Assembly (NCBI GenBank): GCA_015223225.1
Contig: JADFCQ010000007.1
Coordinates: forward strand, 248,001 to 312,000
DNA from: Acetobacteraceae bacterium H6797
GTDB taxonomy: Bacteria > Pseudomonadota > Alphaproteobacteria > Acetobacterales > Acetobacteraceae
Reading direction: 5' to 3'
DNA: 64,000 nt
Of the stretch, positions 44,205-53,041 are shown in pieces. The notes beneath the pieces were generated by a model. It did not search any database and was not told where the DNA came from. It was given only the letters and a program-made list of their open reading frames with translations. Both the position numbers and the translations under genes were made by a program. Position 1 is the first letter of the stretch, and each line of letters opens with the position of its first letter.

Positions 44205-45027
44205 TGACCCGCCGCCGCTCTTCCTCAGGCAGCCCCCGGTCATGGGCGGCGATGGCTTCGCCGGTGGCGATCCAGGCGGTCTTGTCCTCGCGCAGGCGGG
44301 TGAGCAGCCGGTCCAGCACCTTCAGCGGCGCAGGGCGGGTCGAGACCCAGTCATGCAGGGTGAGGGTGAAGAGTGCCCCGGCCTCGGCGCTGGCTTCCCA
44401 ATCGAAAAGCCATTCCTCCAGCACATGCAGCGGGCTCGCCGGGACGCGATCGCTCACGCCGGTCAGCTTGAAGCGGGCCGTATCCTCCCGGTTCCAGGAG
44501 ATGGGCAGCTCCGTCACGCCCTGGATCGTATAGGGGTGGTCATAGCCCGCGAGGGAACTGTCATAGAGCCCGGCCGCGCCGATCTCGGCCAGCATGCCGC
44601 GCGTCAATTCCCAGCCCGGTGCGCGGAAACCCGCCGGGCGGCGGCCGGTCTGGCGCTGGAAGAGGCCGATGGAGCGGCCCAGGGCCTCGGCGAATTCCGC
44701 CTCGGTGATCTGGGCCGCGGCCTCATGCAGATAACCGTGCAGCCCCACCTCATGCCCCTCGCGCAGCAGGCGGGGGAGCAGCTCCGGCTGCCGCGCCGCG
44801 ACAGCACCGGGGACGAAGAAACTCGCCTTCACCTCATGCCGCGCCAGCAGGGCGAGTAGGCGGGGAATGCCGTCGCGCAGCCCGTATTGCCGCTGCTCCC
44901 ATTCCGAGAGGAGCGGCGTGGGCGCGGCGCGGTGGCGCCAGAGCAGGGGCGTATCGGCATCGACATCGATGCTGATCAGCGCGGCGGCGCGCTTTCCCTC
45001 GGGCCAGGGATAGGGGCGGGTTTCCAT
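44197..45027 (-). CDS. Polysaccharide deacetylase (NodB-homology) family protein
   Basis: A 276-residue protein of the NodB-homology carbohydrate esterase 4 fold. ISIDVDADTP near residue 17 supplies the catalytic/metal Asp residues, GHEVGLHGYLHE near 90 the metal His pair, FRAPGWELT the Arg/Trp motif, and FTLTLHDWVSTRP near the C-terminus the final His. The form with DVDADTP and no signal peptide resembles the HpPgdA/PuuE-like group, cytosolic members that act on small amides as well as sugars. The ATG at 45027 is chosen because upstream sequence overlaps the next gene. Substrate unknown. Confidence 0.85.
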   Translation of the reverse strand: METRPYPWPEGKRAAALISIDVDADTPLLWRHRAAPTPLLSEWEQRQYGLRDGIPRLLALLARHEVKASFFVPGAVAARQPELLPRLLREGHEVGLHGYLHEAAAQITEAEFAEALGRSIGLFQRQTGRRPAGFRAPGWELTRGMLAEIGAAGLYDSSLAGYDHPYTIQGVTELPISWNREDTARFKLTGVSDRVPASPLHVLEEWLFDWEASAEAGALFTLTLHDWVSTRPAPLKVLDRLLTRLREDKTAWIATGEAIAAHDRGLPEEERRRVSL

Positions 45028-45071
45028 GGCGACAGCCTGCGGTCGCCCCGATCCGGTGTCAAAGAGCCCCG

Positions 45072-45692
45072 CTAGGGCGGGGAGGCGGCTGGTGGCCCGC
45101 GCTCCACGCCCACCATCGGCACGACATGCGGGCCGGAGAGCAGCCGCAGCCGGAGGCGCCGGCGCTCGCGGCGGGGTTGGGCGGCACCATGGGCGATATC
45201 CGTCCAGGGCGCGCTCCAGCCTTCGCTGAGCACCAGTTCCATGATGAGGCATTCCGCCTCCTCGCTATAGCCGATGGTCTCGAAGCCGAGGCGGCGATAG
45301 AGCGAGAGGGCGCCCTTGTTCTCCGGCACCACGAAGAGCCGCACGCGGCGGCAACCCGGGATGGCGGAAAGGCGCCGCAGCGCGTCCATCATCGCGAGGC
45401 GGCCGAGGCCCTGGCCCTGATGGCCACGGCTGACGGCGAGCCAGCCGATCCACCAGCAGGCCGCGTCGCGCCGGTCCTGATGCAGGACGTAGAAGGCTCG
45501 GGAGCGATTGCCCTCACGGCTGATGAAGGCCGCGTGGGACGGGCCCTTCAGCACGGCGCCCATGATCTTGGGCAGAGGGTCGAAATATCGCTCGACCTGA
45601 TCGGGATCGAGATCGAGCGAATGAAGCAGGCCCAGCGTCTGACGCTTGAGGCGAGCGAAGTCATGGGGCCGGCGGCCCCTGAAGGGAGACAT
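45072..45692 (-). CDS. GNAT-family N-acetyltransferase
   Basis: A 206-residue protein with a GNAT domain at about residues 20-155. Acetyl-CoA-binding motif A is GWLAVSRGHQGQGLGRLAMMDAL, with QGQGLG as the pyrophosphate loop, and motif B is NKGALSLYRRLGFETIGYS. The C-terminal 40 residues are rich in Arg and Pro and look disordered. The substrate is not predictable. It lies 44 bases upstream of the deacetylase gene on the same strand, so the two may be cotranscribed. Ribosome-site support is weak. Confidence 0.8.
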   Translation of the reverse strand: MSPFRGRRPHDFARLKRQTLGLLHSLDLDPDQVERYFDPLPKIMGAVLKGPSHAAFISREGNRSRAFYVLHQDRRDAACWWIGWLAVSRGHQGQGLGRLAMMDALRRLSAIPGCRRVRLFVVPENKGALSLYRRLGFETIGYSEEAECLIMELVLSEGWSAPWTDIAHGAAQPRRERRRLRLRLLSGPHVVPMVGVERGPPAASPP

Positions 45693-46103
45693 TGGAACCC
45701 GGTAGGGTGGTTGAGACGAAAGGCGGGGGAGTGGGTCACGCGGCCAGGCGTTGCGCCGGCCTTCCCGCCCTCAGACCAAGGCCCGGTGAACCGCCGGGCC
45801 GTTTTCCGCTGGAGTGCTCATGACGTGGAGATGGCGAGGGGGCGGCCGAAAGGCAAGTACCGGTCGGGTGTGCGGCGTAAATGTCAAAAATCTGCCTTTT
45901 TTCGCCCCGCGCGGCCCGTCTCGTCGCCAAAGCCGCAGGGAAGGGCCGCCTTGCCGCAACCAAGGCTTGATGCGGCGCGCGGACCGGGCCATGTGTCACG
46001 CGATGGCCCATGCGACAGCGCCTGGGCGGGGCGGCGCCAGGACCGCCGGGCCACGAGGTGGCCGGAAAGGCGCCGTCGGGCGGTATTTCGGGGTATTGGC
46101 TGC
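45693..46103. other. 411-base gap between the GNAT gene and lipA
   Basis: No supported gene. A stem GGCCCGG-N7-CCGGGCC followed by GTTTT at 45780-45805 looks like a rightward terminator, although no gene is seen before it. Around 45885-45910 the sequence GTCAAAAATCTGCCTTTTTTC is AT-rich and may belong to the lipA promoter. Several GC-rich inverted repeats follow. Open frames here are shadows with poor codon patterns. Confidence 0.4.
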
Positions 46104-47153
46104 ATGGGCACGCGCATTCTGATCGATCACCGCGCCGGCGGGGCCGTTCCCGGTTCCATGGCAGCACCTCCCCCGGCGGAGGCCGCCGCCGCGCCCAAGC
46201 CGGTGCTGCGCCACCCCGAGAAGGCGCATCGGCCGGACAACCCCATCAAGCGCAAGCCGGACTGGATCCGCGTCAAGGCGCCGACCCACCCGATCTATCA
46301 CGAGACGCGCAACCTGATGCGCGACAACAAGCTCGTGACGGTCTGCGAGGAGGCCGCCTGCCCGAATATCGGGGAGTGCTGGAGCCAGAAGCACGCGACC
46401 ATGATGATCATGGGCGAGATCTGCACCCGCGCCTGCTCCTTCTGCAACATCACCACCGGCCTGCCCAACGCCCTGGATGCCGACGAGCCGCGGCGCGTGG
46501 CCGAGGCGGTGGCCAAGCTCGGCCTCAAGCACGTCGTCATCACCAGCGTGGACCGCGATGACCTGAAGGATGGCGGGGCGCGGCATTTCGCCGAGACCAT
46601 CGCCGCCATCCGCCTCGCGGCCCCGGAGACGACCATCGAAATCCTGACGCCCGACTTCCTCCGCAAGGATGGGGCGCTGGAAGTGGTGGTCGCGGCCCGG
46701 CCGGACGTGTTCAACCACAATCTCGAGACCGTCCCCCGCCTCTATCCGACCATCCGCCCCGGCGCGCGTTACTACCACTCGCTGCGGCTGCTGGATCGTG
46801 TGAAGCAGATCGACCCGTCCATCTTCACCAAATCCGGCATCATGGTCGGCCTCGGCGAGCAAAAGATGGAGGTTCAGCAGGTGATGGAGGACATGCGCTC
46901 GGCCGATATCGACTTCCTCACCATCGGCCAATACCTGCAGCCCACGGTGAAGCACGCGGCGGTGGACCGTTTCGTGGAGCCGGCCGAATTCGCCGATTAC
47001 GCCTCCATGGCGCGGGCCAAGGGCTTCCTGCTCGTCTCGGCCACGCCGCTGACGCGCTCCTCCTATCATGCCGACCGCGATTTCGCGGCGCTGCGCGAGG
47101 CGCGCGAGGTGAAGCTGGGGCTGCGCCCCGCCGCGACGGTCGCGGCCGACTGA
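46104..47153 (+). CDS. lipA: Lipoyl synthase
   Basis: A 349-residue radical SAM enzyme that inserts two sulfurs into octanoyl groups on lipoyl domains. The auxiliary cluster is CEEAACPNIGEC (Cys81, 86, 92) and the radical SAM cluster is CTRACSFC (Cys107, 111, 114). LKHVVITSVDRDDLKDGG, FNHNLETVPRLYPTIRPGA and TKSGIMVGLGE are family landmarks. The start at ATG 46104 gives a slightly long N-terminus; ATG 46158 is an alternative. Its stop overlaps the next gene by TGATG. Confidence 0.96.
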   Translation: MGTRILIDHRAGGAVPGSMAAPPPAEAAAAPKPVLRHPEKAHRPDNPIKRKPDWIRVKAPTHPIYHETRNLMRDNKLVTVCEEAACPNIGECWSQKHATMMIMGEICTRACSFCNITTGLPNALDADEPRRVAEAVAKLGLKHVVITSVDRDDLKDGGARHFAETIAAIRLAAPETTIEILTPDFLRKDGALEVVVAARPDVFNHNLETVPRLYPTIRPGARYYHSLRLLDRVKQIDPSIFTKSGIMVGLGEQKMEVQQVMEDMRSADIDFLTIGQYLQPTVKHAAVDRFVEPAEFADYASMARAKGFLLVSATPLTRSSYHADRDFAALREAREVKLGLRPAATVAAD

Positions 47154-47632
47154 TGCCCACGCATGCCGAGACGAAGGTGCTCCGCTATACGCCGGAGCAG
47201 CTTTTCGAACTGGTGGCCGATGTCCGGCGCTATCCGGAATTCCTGCCCTGGTGCGTGGGGGCCCGCGTGCTCTCCCGCACCGAGACGGAACTGGTCGCGG
47301 ACCTGACGATCGGCTTCAAGCTCTTCCGCGAGACCTTCCGCTCCCGCGTCACGCTCGAGCGGCCGGGCCATATCTATGTGCGCTACGAGACCGGGCCCTT
47401 CCGCTACATGAACAATCACTGGCGCTTCAAGCCGGTGCAGGACGGGCAGGCGACGGAGGTGGAGTTCTTCGTCGATTTCGAGTTCAAGAGCGGGCTCTTG
47501 CAGGCCGTGATCGGCGTGGTCTTCAACGAAGCGGTGAGACTGATGGTCGGCGCTTTCGAGAAACGCGCCAGGATGCTTTATGGCCGTGGCCTGCCGCCGC
47601 GGCGGGCGACGGATTCGCCCGCCCTGGGCTGA
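47153..47632 (+). CDS. COQ10/RatA-type START-domain protein (polyketide cyclase family)
   Basis: A 159-residue START/SRPBCC-fold protein. YTPEQLFELVADVRRYPEFLPWCVGARV and ADLTIGFKLFRETFRSRV are typical of COQ10 homologues, as is ETGPFRYMNNHWRFKP. In mitochondria and alphaproteobacteria COQ10 binds ubiquinone and supports respiration; E. coli RatA is the same family. Translational coupling to lipA is a common arrangement in alphaproteobacteria. The C-terminal 20 residues are a basic, Pro-rich tail. Confidence 0.85.
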   Translation: MPTHAETKVLRYTPEQLFELVADVRRYPEFLPWCVGARVLSRTETELVADLTIGFKLFRETFRSRVTLERPGHIYVRYETGPFRYMNNHWRFKPVQDGQATEVEFFVDFEFKSGLLQAVIGVVFNEAVRLMVGAFEKRARMLYGRGLPPRRATDSPALG

Positions 47633-47644
47633 GCGGAGAGAGCA

Positions 47645-47971
47645 ATGAAGCGCATCCTGGTGCTGATGGTCATCGGCCTCTTCGGCCTCTGGCTCGTGGG
47701 CTATGGGCCGGTGGTGGATTTCGTGAACCAGATTCTCGGCCGGGCGCATGAGATTTCCCCCGTAACGCCTGACATGGCGGCGATCCAGGAGCGCTCAGAG
47801 GGGCTGCTGACGACGGCTGTCCGCTGGTACCAGTCCCAGCACGTGGTGCTGCGCTGGCTGCTGATCATTCCGCTGATCGTCTTCGTTCTCGGCTTCATCA
47901 TGACGGTTCTGATGGGCCTCTACCGCCTGATCCGCTCGCTGGTGAGAAACCTGCGCGACGCGATCGACTGA
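47645..47971 (+). CDS. Small membrane protein of unknown function
   Basis: A 108-residue protein with two transmembrane segments (about residues 4-21 and 68-94) and an amphipathic loop between them. GGAGAGAG is well placed before the ATG, 12 bases after the START-domain gene, so it belongs to the lipA operon. No domain was recognised. Termini with several Arg residues suggest both ends face the cytoplasm. Confidence 0.65.
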   Translation: MKRILVLMVIGLFGLWLVGYGPVVDFVNQILGRAHEISPVTPDMAAIQERSEGLLTTAVRWYQSQHVVLRWLLIIPLIVFVLGFIMTVLMGLYRLIRSLVRNLRDAID

Positions 47972-48171
47972 GGCGGCCGTTTTTTCTGGCCGGGCTTTTT
48001 CCCGCTCGGCTGTGCCGACCCCGCTCTGCGGCCGACCACCTCGGCTTCCTGAACGGCGAAACCATCATCGTCGCGGGCGAAGACGGCGACATTCTCGACA
48101 ATGAAGCGCAGGCGCGAGTTCGGGTGAGCGCCTGTTCCGGCTGGGGCCGCTCTGCCTCAGCCCCCCGGCGC

Positions 48172-49830
48172 TCACACCCGCCGGTTGCGGCGGGTGATGA
48201 CCATGCTGCTTGGCAGCGGCGACGGGCGGCCGAAGAACCAGCCCTGGCCCATATCGATGCCGAGGGCGCGCAGGATGGAGACATCCACCTCCGCCTCCAC
48301 ATGCTCGGCGATGGTCTTGGCCCCCACGGCACGGGCGAGATCGACCATGGCGGCGAGCATGTTGCGGTCCCGCTCATTAGCGACCGCATTGCGGATATAG
48401 AGGCCGTCGATCTTCACGAAATCGGTCGGCAGCGTCCGCAGATAGCGGAAGGCCGCGGCGCCTGCGCCGAAATCGTCGAGGCAGATGGGCACGCCAAGCG
48501 CCCGCAGCGCGACGGCGGTGGAGACGGCCTCTTCCTCATTCTCGATCTCGGCCGTCTCGGTCACTTCCACCAACAGGCGCCGGGCGGCGGGCGTGGTCTC
48601 GATCATGCGGAGCAACTGGCGGCGGAAGCTCTCGCTTTCCAGCGAGAGGCCGGAGACGTTGCAGGCGATGCGCACGCCCTCGGCCGAATGTTGCAGTGCC
48701 TCGATGGTTTGGTGTGCCACGGCGAGGTCCAGCTCCTCCGTCAGGCCCATCGTCTCGGCGAAAAGCACGAAATCCTGCGGCGACTCGGGCTTGGCGCCGT
48801 TGATGCCCTCCGGGCGGATCAGCGCCTCGTAGTGATGCACCTTCCGGTCCCGCATATAGCAGATGGGCTGGAAGGCGAGGCCGAAGCGTCGCTCCGCGAC
48901 CGCCTGACGGAAGCTCTCCGTGCGGTTGCTCAGCTTGTCCATGAAGCCGTCGAGCCCGCCGGCGAGGCCGGCGGGAACCAGGCCGCCCGTGCCCTCGCGG
49001 GAATAGAAGGTCAAGGCGTGGCGCAGCGCCCGCACGGCCTGGGAGCCGGTGAGGCCCGTGCTGGAGAGGGGCATTTCCTGCGCGGCCAGCGAGGCGCCCA
49101 TGCCGCCGCGCGCCAGGGTTTCCTCCACGCGCCGGACGATGGCCGCAAGATCGGGCGAGCTGCCCGCGTGATGCAGCAGCCCATAGCGGCCGGCGGTGAT
49201 TTCGCCGGTAATGGCATTGCCCGCCTCCCGCAGCAGGGCGTCCCCCAGCGCGCGATTGAGCTCCGGCTTGACCTGCGACGGGTCCCCCTTCAGCTCGACG
49301 AGGTTCAGCACGGGGGGCGCATTGCCCTCTTCCCGCGCGGCGCGCAGCCGCGTCTCTGCCGTGCGCATGAAGGCCTCCGCGCCGCTCACGCTGCGGGCCT
49401 GGACGGCCTCCGGGGGCAGGGGGCCGAAGCTGAGATAGAAGCGCTTGCCCTCGTTCGCGGGCATGGCGAGGCCGGAGAGCAGCAATTCCCCGCCGCTGCC
49501 GGCCAGGGGAAGGCTGATGGGCAGCAGCCGGCCGCGCGTATGCAGCACGGCCAGGGCCTGGGCGAGGCGCCCGCGCGCCTCGGGCTGCACCAGGCGCGCG
49601 AGGGGCTGGCCCAGGAAGCTCTCGGCCGGGGCGCCGTAATGGGCGCGGAAGGCACCGGCGGCGAAGGAGATGCAGCCATCGTCGCCCGTCTCGACCAGCA
49701 TGTCGCCGCCCGCGAAGGCGAAAGCCACGAACCTGTCCCGCTCCATCCCGGCGGCGGCGTTGACGGAAGCGCCGGCACTGGGGCGGGCGGATAGGGCCAG
49801 GCCCTTAATCCCCTGTCGCAACGGCGTCAT
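48172..49830 (-). CDS. EAL-domain cyclic-di-GMP phosphodiesterase with PAS-like and degenerate GGDEF regions
   Basis: A 552-residue protein. A PAS-like sensor region covers about residues 30-125 and a degenerate GGDEF-like domain about 155-280, where the signature loop reads TAGRYGLL. The EAL domain runs from about 315 to the end: EAL at 335-337, NVSG, VEVTETAEIEN, CLDDFGAGAAAFRYLR, VKIDG, IAEHVE and GQGWFFGRP keep the metal and catalytic residues, so it may be active. AAGGAGGT directly precedes the ATG at 49830. It probably hydrolyses cyclic-di-GMP and may tie to the nearby flagellar genes. Confidence 0.87.
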   Translation of the reverse strand: MTPLRQGIKGLALSARPSAGASVNAAAGMERDRFVAFAFAGGDMLVETGDDGCISFAAGAFRAHYGAPAESFLGQPLARLVQPEARGRLAQALAVLHTRGRLLPISLPLAGSGGELLLSGLAMPANEGKRFYLSFGPLPPEAVQARSVSGAEAFMRTAETRLRAAREEGNAPPVLNLVELKGDPSQVKPELNRALGDALLREAGNAITGEITAGRYGLLHHAGSSPDLAAIVRRVEETLARGGMGASLAAQEMPLSSTGLTGSQAVRALRHALTFYSREGTGGLVPAGLAGGLDGFMDKLSNRTESFRQAVAERRFGLAFQPICYMRDRKVHHYEALIRPEGINGAKPESPQDFVLFAETMGLTEELDLAVAHQTIEALQHSAEGVRIACNVSGLSLESESFRRQLLRMIETTPAARRLLVEVTETAEIENEEEAVSTAVALRALGVPICLDDFGAGAAAFRYLRTLPTDFVKIDGLYIRNAVANERDRNMLAAMVDLARAVGAKTIAEHVEAEVDVSILRALGIDMGQGWFFGRPSPLPSSMVITRRNRRV

Positions 49831-49910
49831 CCTGACCTCCTTCAATCCCGGCGAGGAAGGTGACTCCAAATGATGTATGGTGGGTTAATCGGGCTGCGCG
49901 CGGGGGCGCG

Positions 49911-51167
49911 CTAGCCTTTGCGGCGGCCGATGAGGGCCAGGCCCTCGGCCACGGAGACGAATTCGCCGCCGCCGGCCACCTTCTCCTGCCCGAAACGCGC
50001 GTCGAATAGCTGCCGCACCGCCGGGACCAGCGAGGTGCCGCCGGTGAGGAAGACCTTGTCCACCCCCTCGGGCGGGAGCCCGGCATCGGCCAGGGCGGCG
50101 TCGATCGCGCCTGCCATACGGGCGAGATCGGGCGCGATCCAGGCCTCGAAATCGGCCCGATGCACCGGCGACTCGACCGCGAACCCCTCATGCTCGAAGC
50201 GCAGCACCGTGCTCTCGGCCTTGGAGAGCGACGCCTTGGCGCCGGAGACGGCGCGGTAGAGCCCGTAGCCCGCCTCGTCCTCGATGAGCGCGATGAGATT
50301 GCGCAGCTTCGACGGATCGGCCGTCAGGCGGGCGACTTCCTCGATCTCGCGCAGCGTCTTGGGCCCTCGCATCATCGAGAGCCGGTGCCAATGGGCGAAA
50401 TTCGAGAAGAAGGCGGGCGGCACCGGCAGGGCCGTGCCCATGACCTTGTAGGTATCGCCCTTGCCGAGCGCCGGGGAGATGACATTGTCGATGATGCGAT
50501 AATCCAGCGCATCGCCGGCGATGCCGACGCCCGCATGGCCCAGCGCCTCGGTGCCCTTGCCGGGGGTGAAGCGCAGGATGGAGAAGTCACTCGTGCCGCC
50601 GCCGAAATCGCCGACCAGCACGGTGGCCGGGCCGCCCAGTGTCGCGGCGAAGCGCGTGCCGGCCGCCTCGGGCTCCAGCGCCAGATGGATATTCTCGCGC
50701 CCGGCGGCGGCGAAGGCGGCGCGCAACCGGCGCTCGGCCAGGGCGTCATCGGCCGTCTCGCCCACGAAGCGCACCGGGCGGCCGACCACCAGCCGGGCAT
50801 CGGGCGCGGGATTGCCCGAGGCGCCGAGCAGGCTCTTGAGGAAGAGCGCGATCAGCGCCTCGAGCGAATAGGCGCGGCCGAAGATGCGCGTCTCGGAGAA
50901 GCTGGCGGTGGCCAGGTGGCTCTTCATCGACATGATGAGGCGGCTGGCCAGCGGGTCTTCCAGATAGGCCTCGATGGCGGCGGGCCCCGCCTCATGGCGC
51001 AGCGCATTGCCCTTGGCCGTATCGCTCCAGAAGCAGAGGACGGAGCGGAAGACCTCCAGCGTCTCGGCGCCCAGGCGGAAGCTCACCGTCTCGGACCGGC
51101 CATCCTCGTCGAGCAGGGAGATGACGCTATTGGTGGTGCCGAAATCGAGGCCGATGATGGCAGTCAT
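49911..51167 (-). CDS. Hsp70/DnaK-like ATPase (YegD type)
   Basis: A 418-residue protein with the actin-like Hsp70 ATPase fold: phosphate 1 GLDFGTTNS (residues 6-14), phosphate 2 GDFGGGTSDFS (186-196) and the adenosine motif FLTGGTSLVPAVR near 376. The substrate-binding domain and lid of DnaK are absent, as in YegD-like proteins of unknown task. There is an extended central region (ALPVPPAFFSNFAHWHRL) as in YegD. No DnaJ or GrpE is adjacent. It is divergent from the RraA-family gene. Confidence 0.85.
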   Translation of the reverse strand: MTAIIGLDFGTTNSVISLLDEDGRSETVSFRLGAETLEVFRSVLCFWSDTAKGNALRHEAGPAAIEAYLEDPLASRLIMSMKSHLATASFSETRIFGRAYSLEALIALFLKSLLGASGNPAPDARLVVGRPVRFVGETADDALAERRLRAAFAAAGRENIHLALEPEAAGTRFAATLGGPATVLVGDFGGGTSDFSILRFTPGKGTEALGHAGVGIAGDALDYRIIDNVISPALGKGDTYKVMGTALPVPPAFFSNFAHWHRLSMMRGPKTLREIEEVARLTADPSKLRNLIALIEDEAGYGLYRAVSGAKASLSKAESTVLRFEHEGFAVESPVHRADFEAWIAPDLARMAGAIDAALADAGLPPEGVDKVFLTGGTSLVPAVRQLFDARFGQEKVAGGGEFVSVAEGLALIGRRKG

Positions 51168-51362
51168 GGTTTTCCGCGCCTCCGCTGCAAAGGGCGGGGC
51201 TTTGAGCAGGCTTGCGGCCGGAAGGCAAGGGGGCGGCCGATGAAATCGCCCTCGCCCTTCTGGCGCGCGGGGCGCTTCCGTGCTTGGTTCCGGCCCTGCC
51301 ACCGGTGGTCGCCCAGGAATGGGCAGGCCCTGGAGCCAACCACTGTCTTGGGACGAGAAGTG

Positions 51363-52031
51363 ATGCCTATTCCGAAGTATGTCGTGGAGCCGATGCCCGG
51401 CCAGATCAGCGCCGAGGTCATCCAGCTGCTGGAGCAGACCGAGACCGCCACCGTGGGTCACTGGCGCCACTGGGGCTTCTGCGACCGCAAGATCCAGGGC
51501 GTGCTGCGCCGCCGCGTGGCCGGCACGGCCGTGACCGTGCAGATCCCGGGCCCCGACTCGACCCTGCTGCACCATGCCCTCGGCCTGCTGCGCCCGGGCG
51601 ACATCCTGGTGGTGGACCGCCTGGGTGACGACCGCCATGCCTGCTGGGGCGGCGGCGTGACGGTGGCCGCCAAGGCCGCCGGCGCCAAGGCCGGCGTGGT
51701 GGACGGCGCCTGCACGGATATCGAGGAGATCGAAGCTTCCGACTTCCCGATGTGGTGCAAGGGCCTGGCCCCGATCACGACCCGCATCTACGACCTGGGC
51801 GGCCGCATGAACGTGCCCGTCTCGATCGGCGGCGTGGTGGTGATGCCGGGCGATGCGGTGCTCTGCGACGATAGCGGCGTGCTCATCCTGCCGCCGGGCG
51901 AGGCCGAAGAAGAGGCCCGCAAGGCCATCGCGACCCAGGCCCGCGGCCTCGAGGGCCAGGCGCTGGTCGCCAAGGGCGCCAAGCTGGGCGAGCGCTCGGG
52001 CGCTTCGGCCAAGGTTCTGGCCGGCCTCTGA
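51363..52031 (+). CDS. RraA-family protein (aldolase/demethylmenaquinone methyltransferase-like)
   Basis: A 222-residue protein of the RraA fold. VGHWRHWGFCDRKIQGVLR at the N-terminus, PGPDSTLLHHAL, GDILVVDRLGDDRHACWGG, GAKAGVVDGACTDIEEI and GDAVLCDDSGVLILPP cover the family motifs, including the Arg/Asp residues of HMG/CHA aldolase-type members. Family members are either divalent-metal aldolases acting on 4-hydroxy-4-methyl-2-oxoglutarate-like acids or RNase E inhibitors; the motif DGACTDI fits either. GGGACGAGAAG precedes the ATG. A hairpin follows. Confidence 0.82.
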   Translation: MPIPKYVVEPMPGQISAEVIQLLEQTETATVGHWRHWGFCDRKIQGVLRRRVAGTAVTVQIPGPDSTLLHHALGLLRPGDILVVDRLGDDRHACWGGGVTVAAKAAGAKAGVVDGACTDIEEIEASDFPMWCKGLAPITTRIYDLGGRMNVPVSIGGVVVMPGDAVLCDDSGVLILPPGEAEEEARKAIATQARGLEGQALVAKGAKLGERSGASAKVLAGL

Positions 52032-52120
52032 TACTGGTGCGGGGGTAGAGCCCCACGCTGGCAAGGCGCTCGCAAGGGAGCTGGGGCAATGCTCCCGAGC
52101 CCGCTGGGGCGGCGAGAAAT

Positions 52121-52151
52121 GGGACGGCGGCCTAGGCCGCCGTTCCCTTCA
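52121..52151. terminator. GC-rich hairpin between RraA-family gene and flhG
   Basis: GGGACGGCGGC and GCCGCCGTTCCC pair across CTAG with one bulged base. It lies in the 239-base convergent gap and could terminate either transcript. The rest of the gap shows nothing recognisable. Confidence 0.5.
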
Positions 52152-52270
52152 AGGGCTGGTGGCCCGGCATGCCATAGGGCATCGAGTGACGGGCGACCCC
52201 GCACCCTCAAGGCGCCAAGGAAAGCCGCGGCTCGCATTCGCCGGGACGCTGACAGCCTCCACGATCCGCT

Positions 52271-53041
52271 TCAAAGCCCGTTGGCGATCAGTTCAACATC
52301 AGCGGCCGCTTGGCAGTGGGGGTGGCGGGTCAGCAAGGGTGTCTGGTGGCGGATGGCGTCGCGGACCTTCGGATCCCGGCGGATGATGCCCGCGAGCGGG
52401 ACGTCGCGCTTGAGGAAGACACTCGCGGCACGGGCCAGCGCCTCATAGGTGCGGCGGCCGCTATTGATGTCCTGCGCCTGGTTCACCACGATCCGCGCAT
52501 CGCCGCCGGGGCGGTCCCGGTCATGCAGTTTCAGCGCGGCATAGGCATCGGTCAGGCTCGTCGGCTCCTCCGTCGCGACGATCAGCAGCGTATCGGCCGA
52601 GGCGGCGAGGCGGCGCACGGCGGCATCCAGCCCGGCGCCGAGATCGAGCACCACGGCATCGCGGCCCTGGGCGGCGCGCGGCATCAGGGCGGCGACATGG
52701 TCCAGCGCATGGCCATCGAGCGAGGCCAGCGCGCCCGAGCCGGAGCGGCCGGGCAGGATGCCGAAGCCGCCGGGCTGCGGCAGGATGGCCTTTTCCAGCG
52801 GCAGCTTGCCGGTCAGCACGCCCGAAAGATCATGCAGCGGGTTGAGGCCGAGCTGCACATCGACATTGGCGAGGCCGAGATCGCCATCGACCAGCAGCGT
52901 GCGCTGCCCGGCCCGCGCCAGGGCATGGGCCAGGGTGATGGAAAACCAGGTCTTCCCCACGCCGCCCTTGCCGGAGGCGATGGCGATGACGCGGCCGCGG
53001 GGCGCCGCGGCGGGAGGGGCGCTGGCGAGGGTTCGGGTCAT
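52271..53041 (-). CDS. flhG: MinD/ParA-family ATPase, FlhG-like flagellar number regulator
   Basis: A 256-residue ATPase. The deviant Walker A is SGKGGVGK (about residues 23-30), followed by LLVDGDLGLANVDVQLGL, the FlhG/MinD signature. DAVVLDLGAGLD and EEPTSLTDAYAALKL continue the pattern typical of FlhG (YlxH). It partners FlhF and limits flagellar number and position. Its ATG overlaps the flhF stop by one base. It is the last gene of the flagellar operon. Confidence 0.88.
   Translation of the reverse strand: MTRTLASAPPAAAPRGRVIAIASGKGGVGKTWFSITLAHALARAGQRTLLVDGDLGLANVDVQLGLNPLHDLSGVLTGKLPLEKAILPQPGGFGILPGRSGSGALASLDGHALDHVAALMPRAAQGRDAVVLDLGAGLDAAVRRLAASADTLLIVATEEPTSLTDAYAALKLHDRDRPGGDARIVVNQAQDINSGRRTYEALARAASVFLKRDVPLAGIIRRDPKVRDAIRHQTPLLTRHPHCQAAADVELIANGL

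Noticed and set aside
44052..44243. 63-codon open frame on the minus strand across the inverted-repeat element
   Set aside because: It overlaps the deacetylase end and the element's arms; no ribosome site and no similarity to a transposase is visible.
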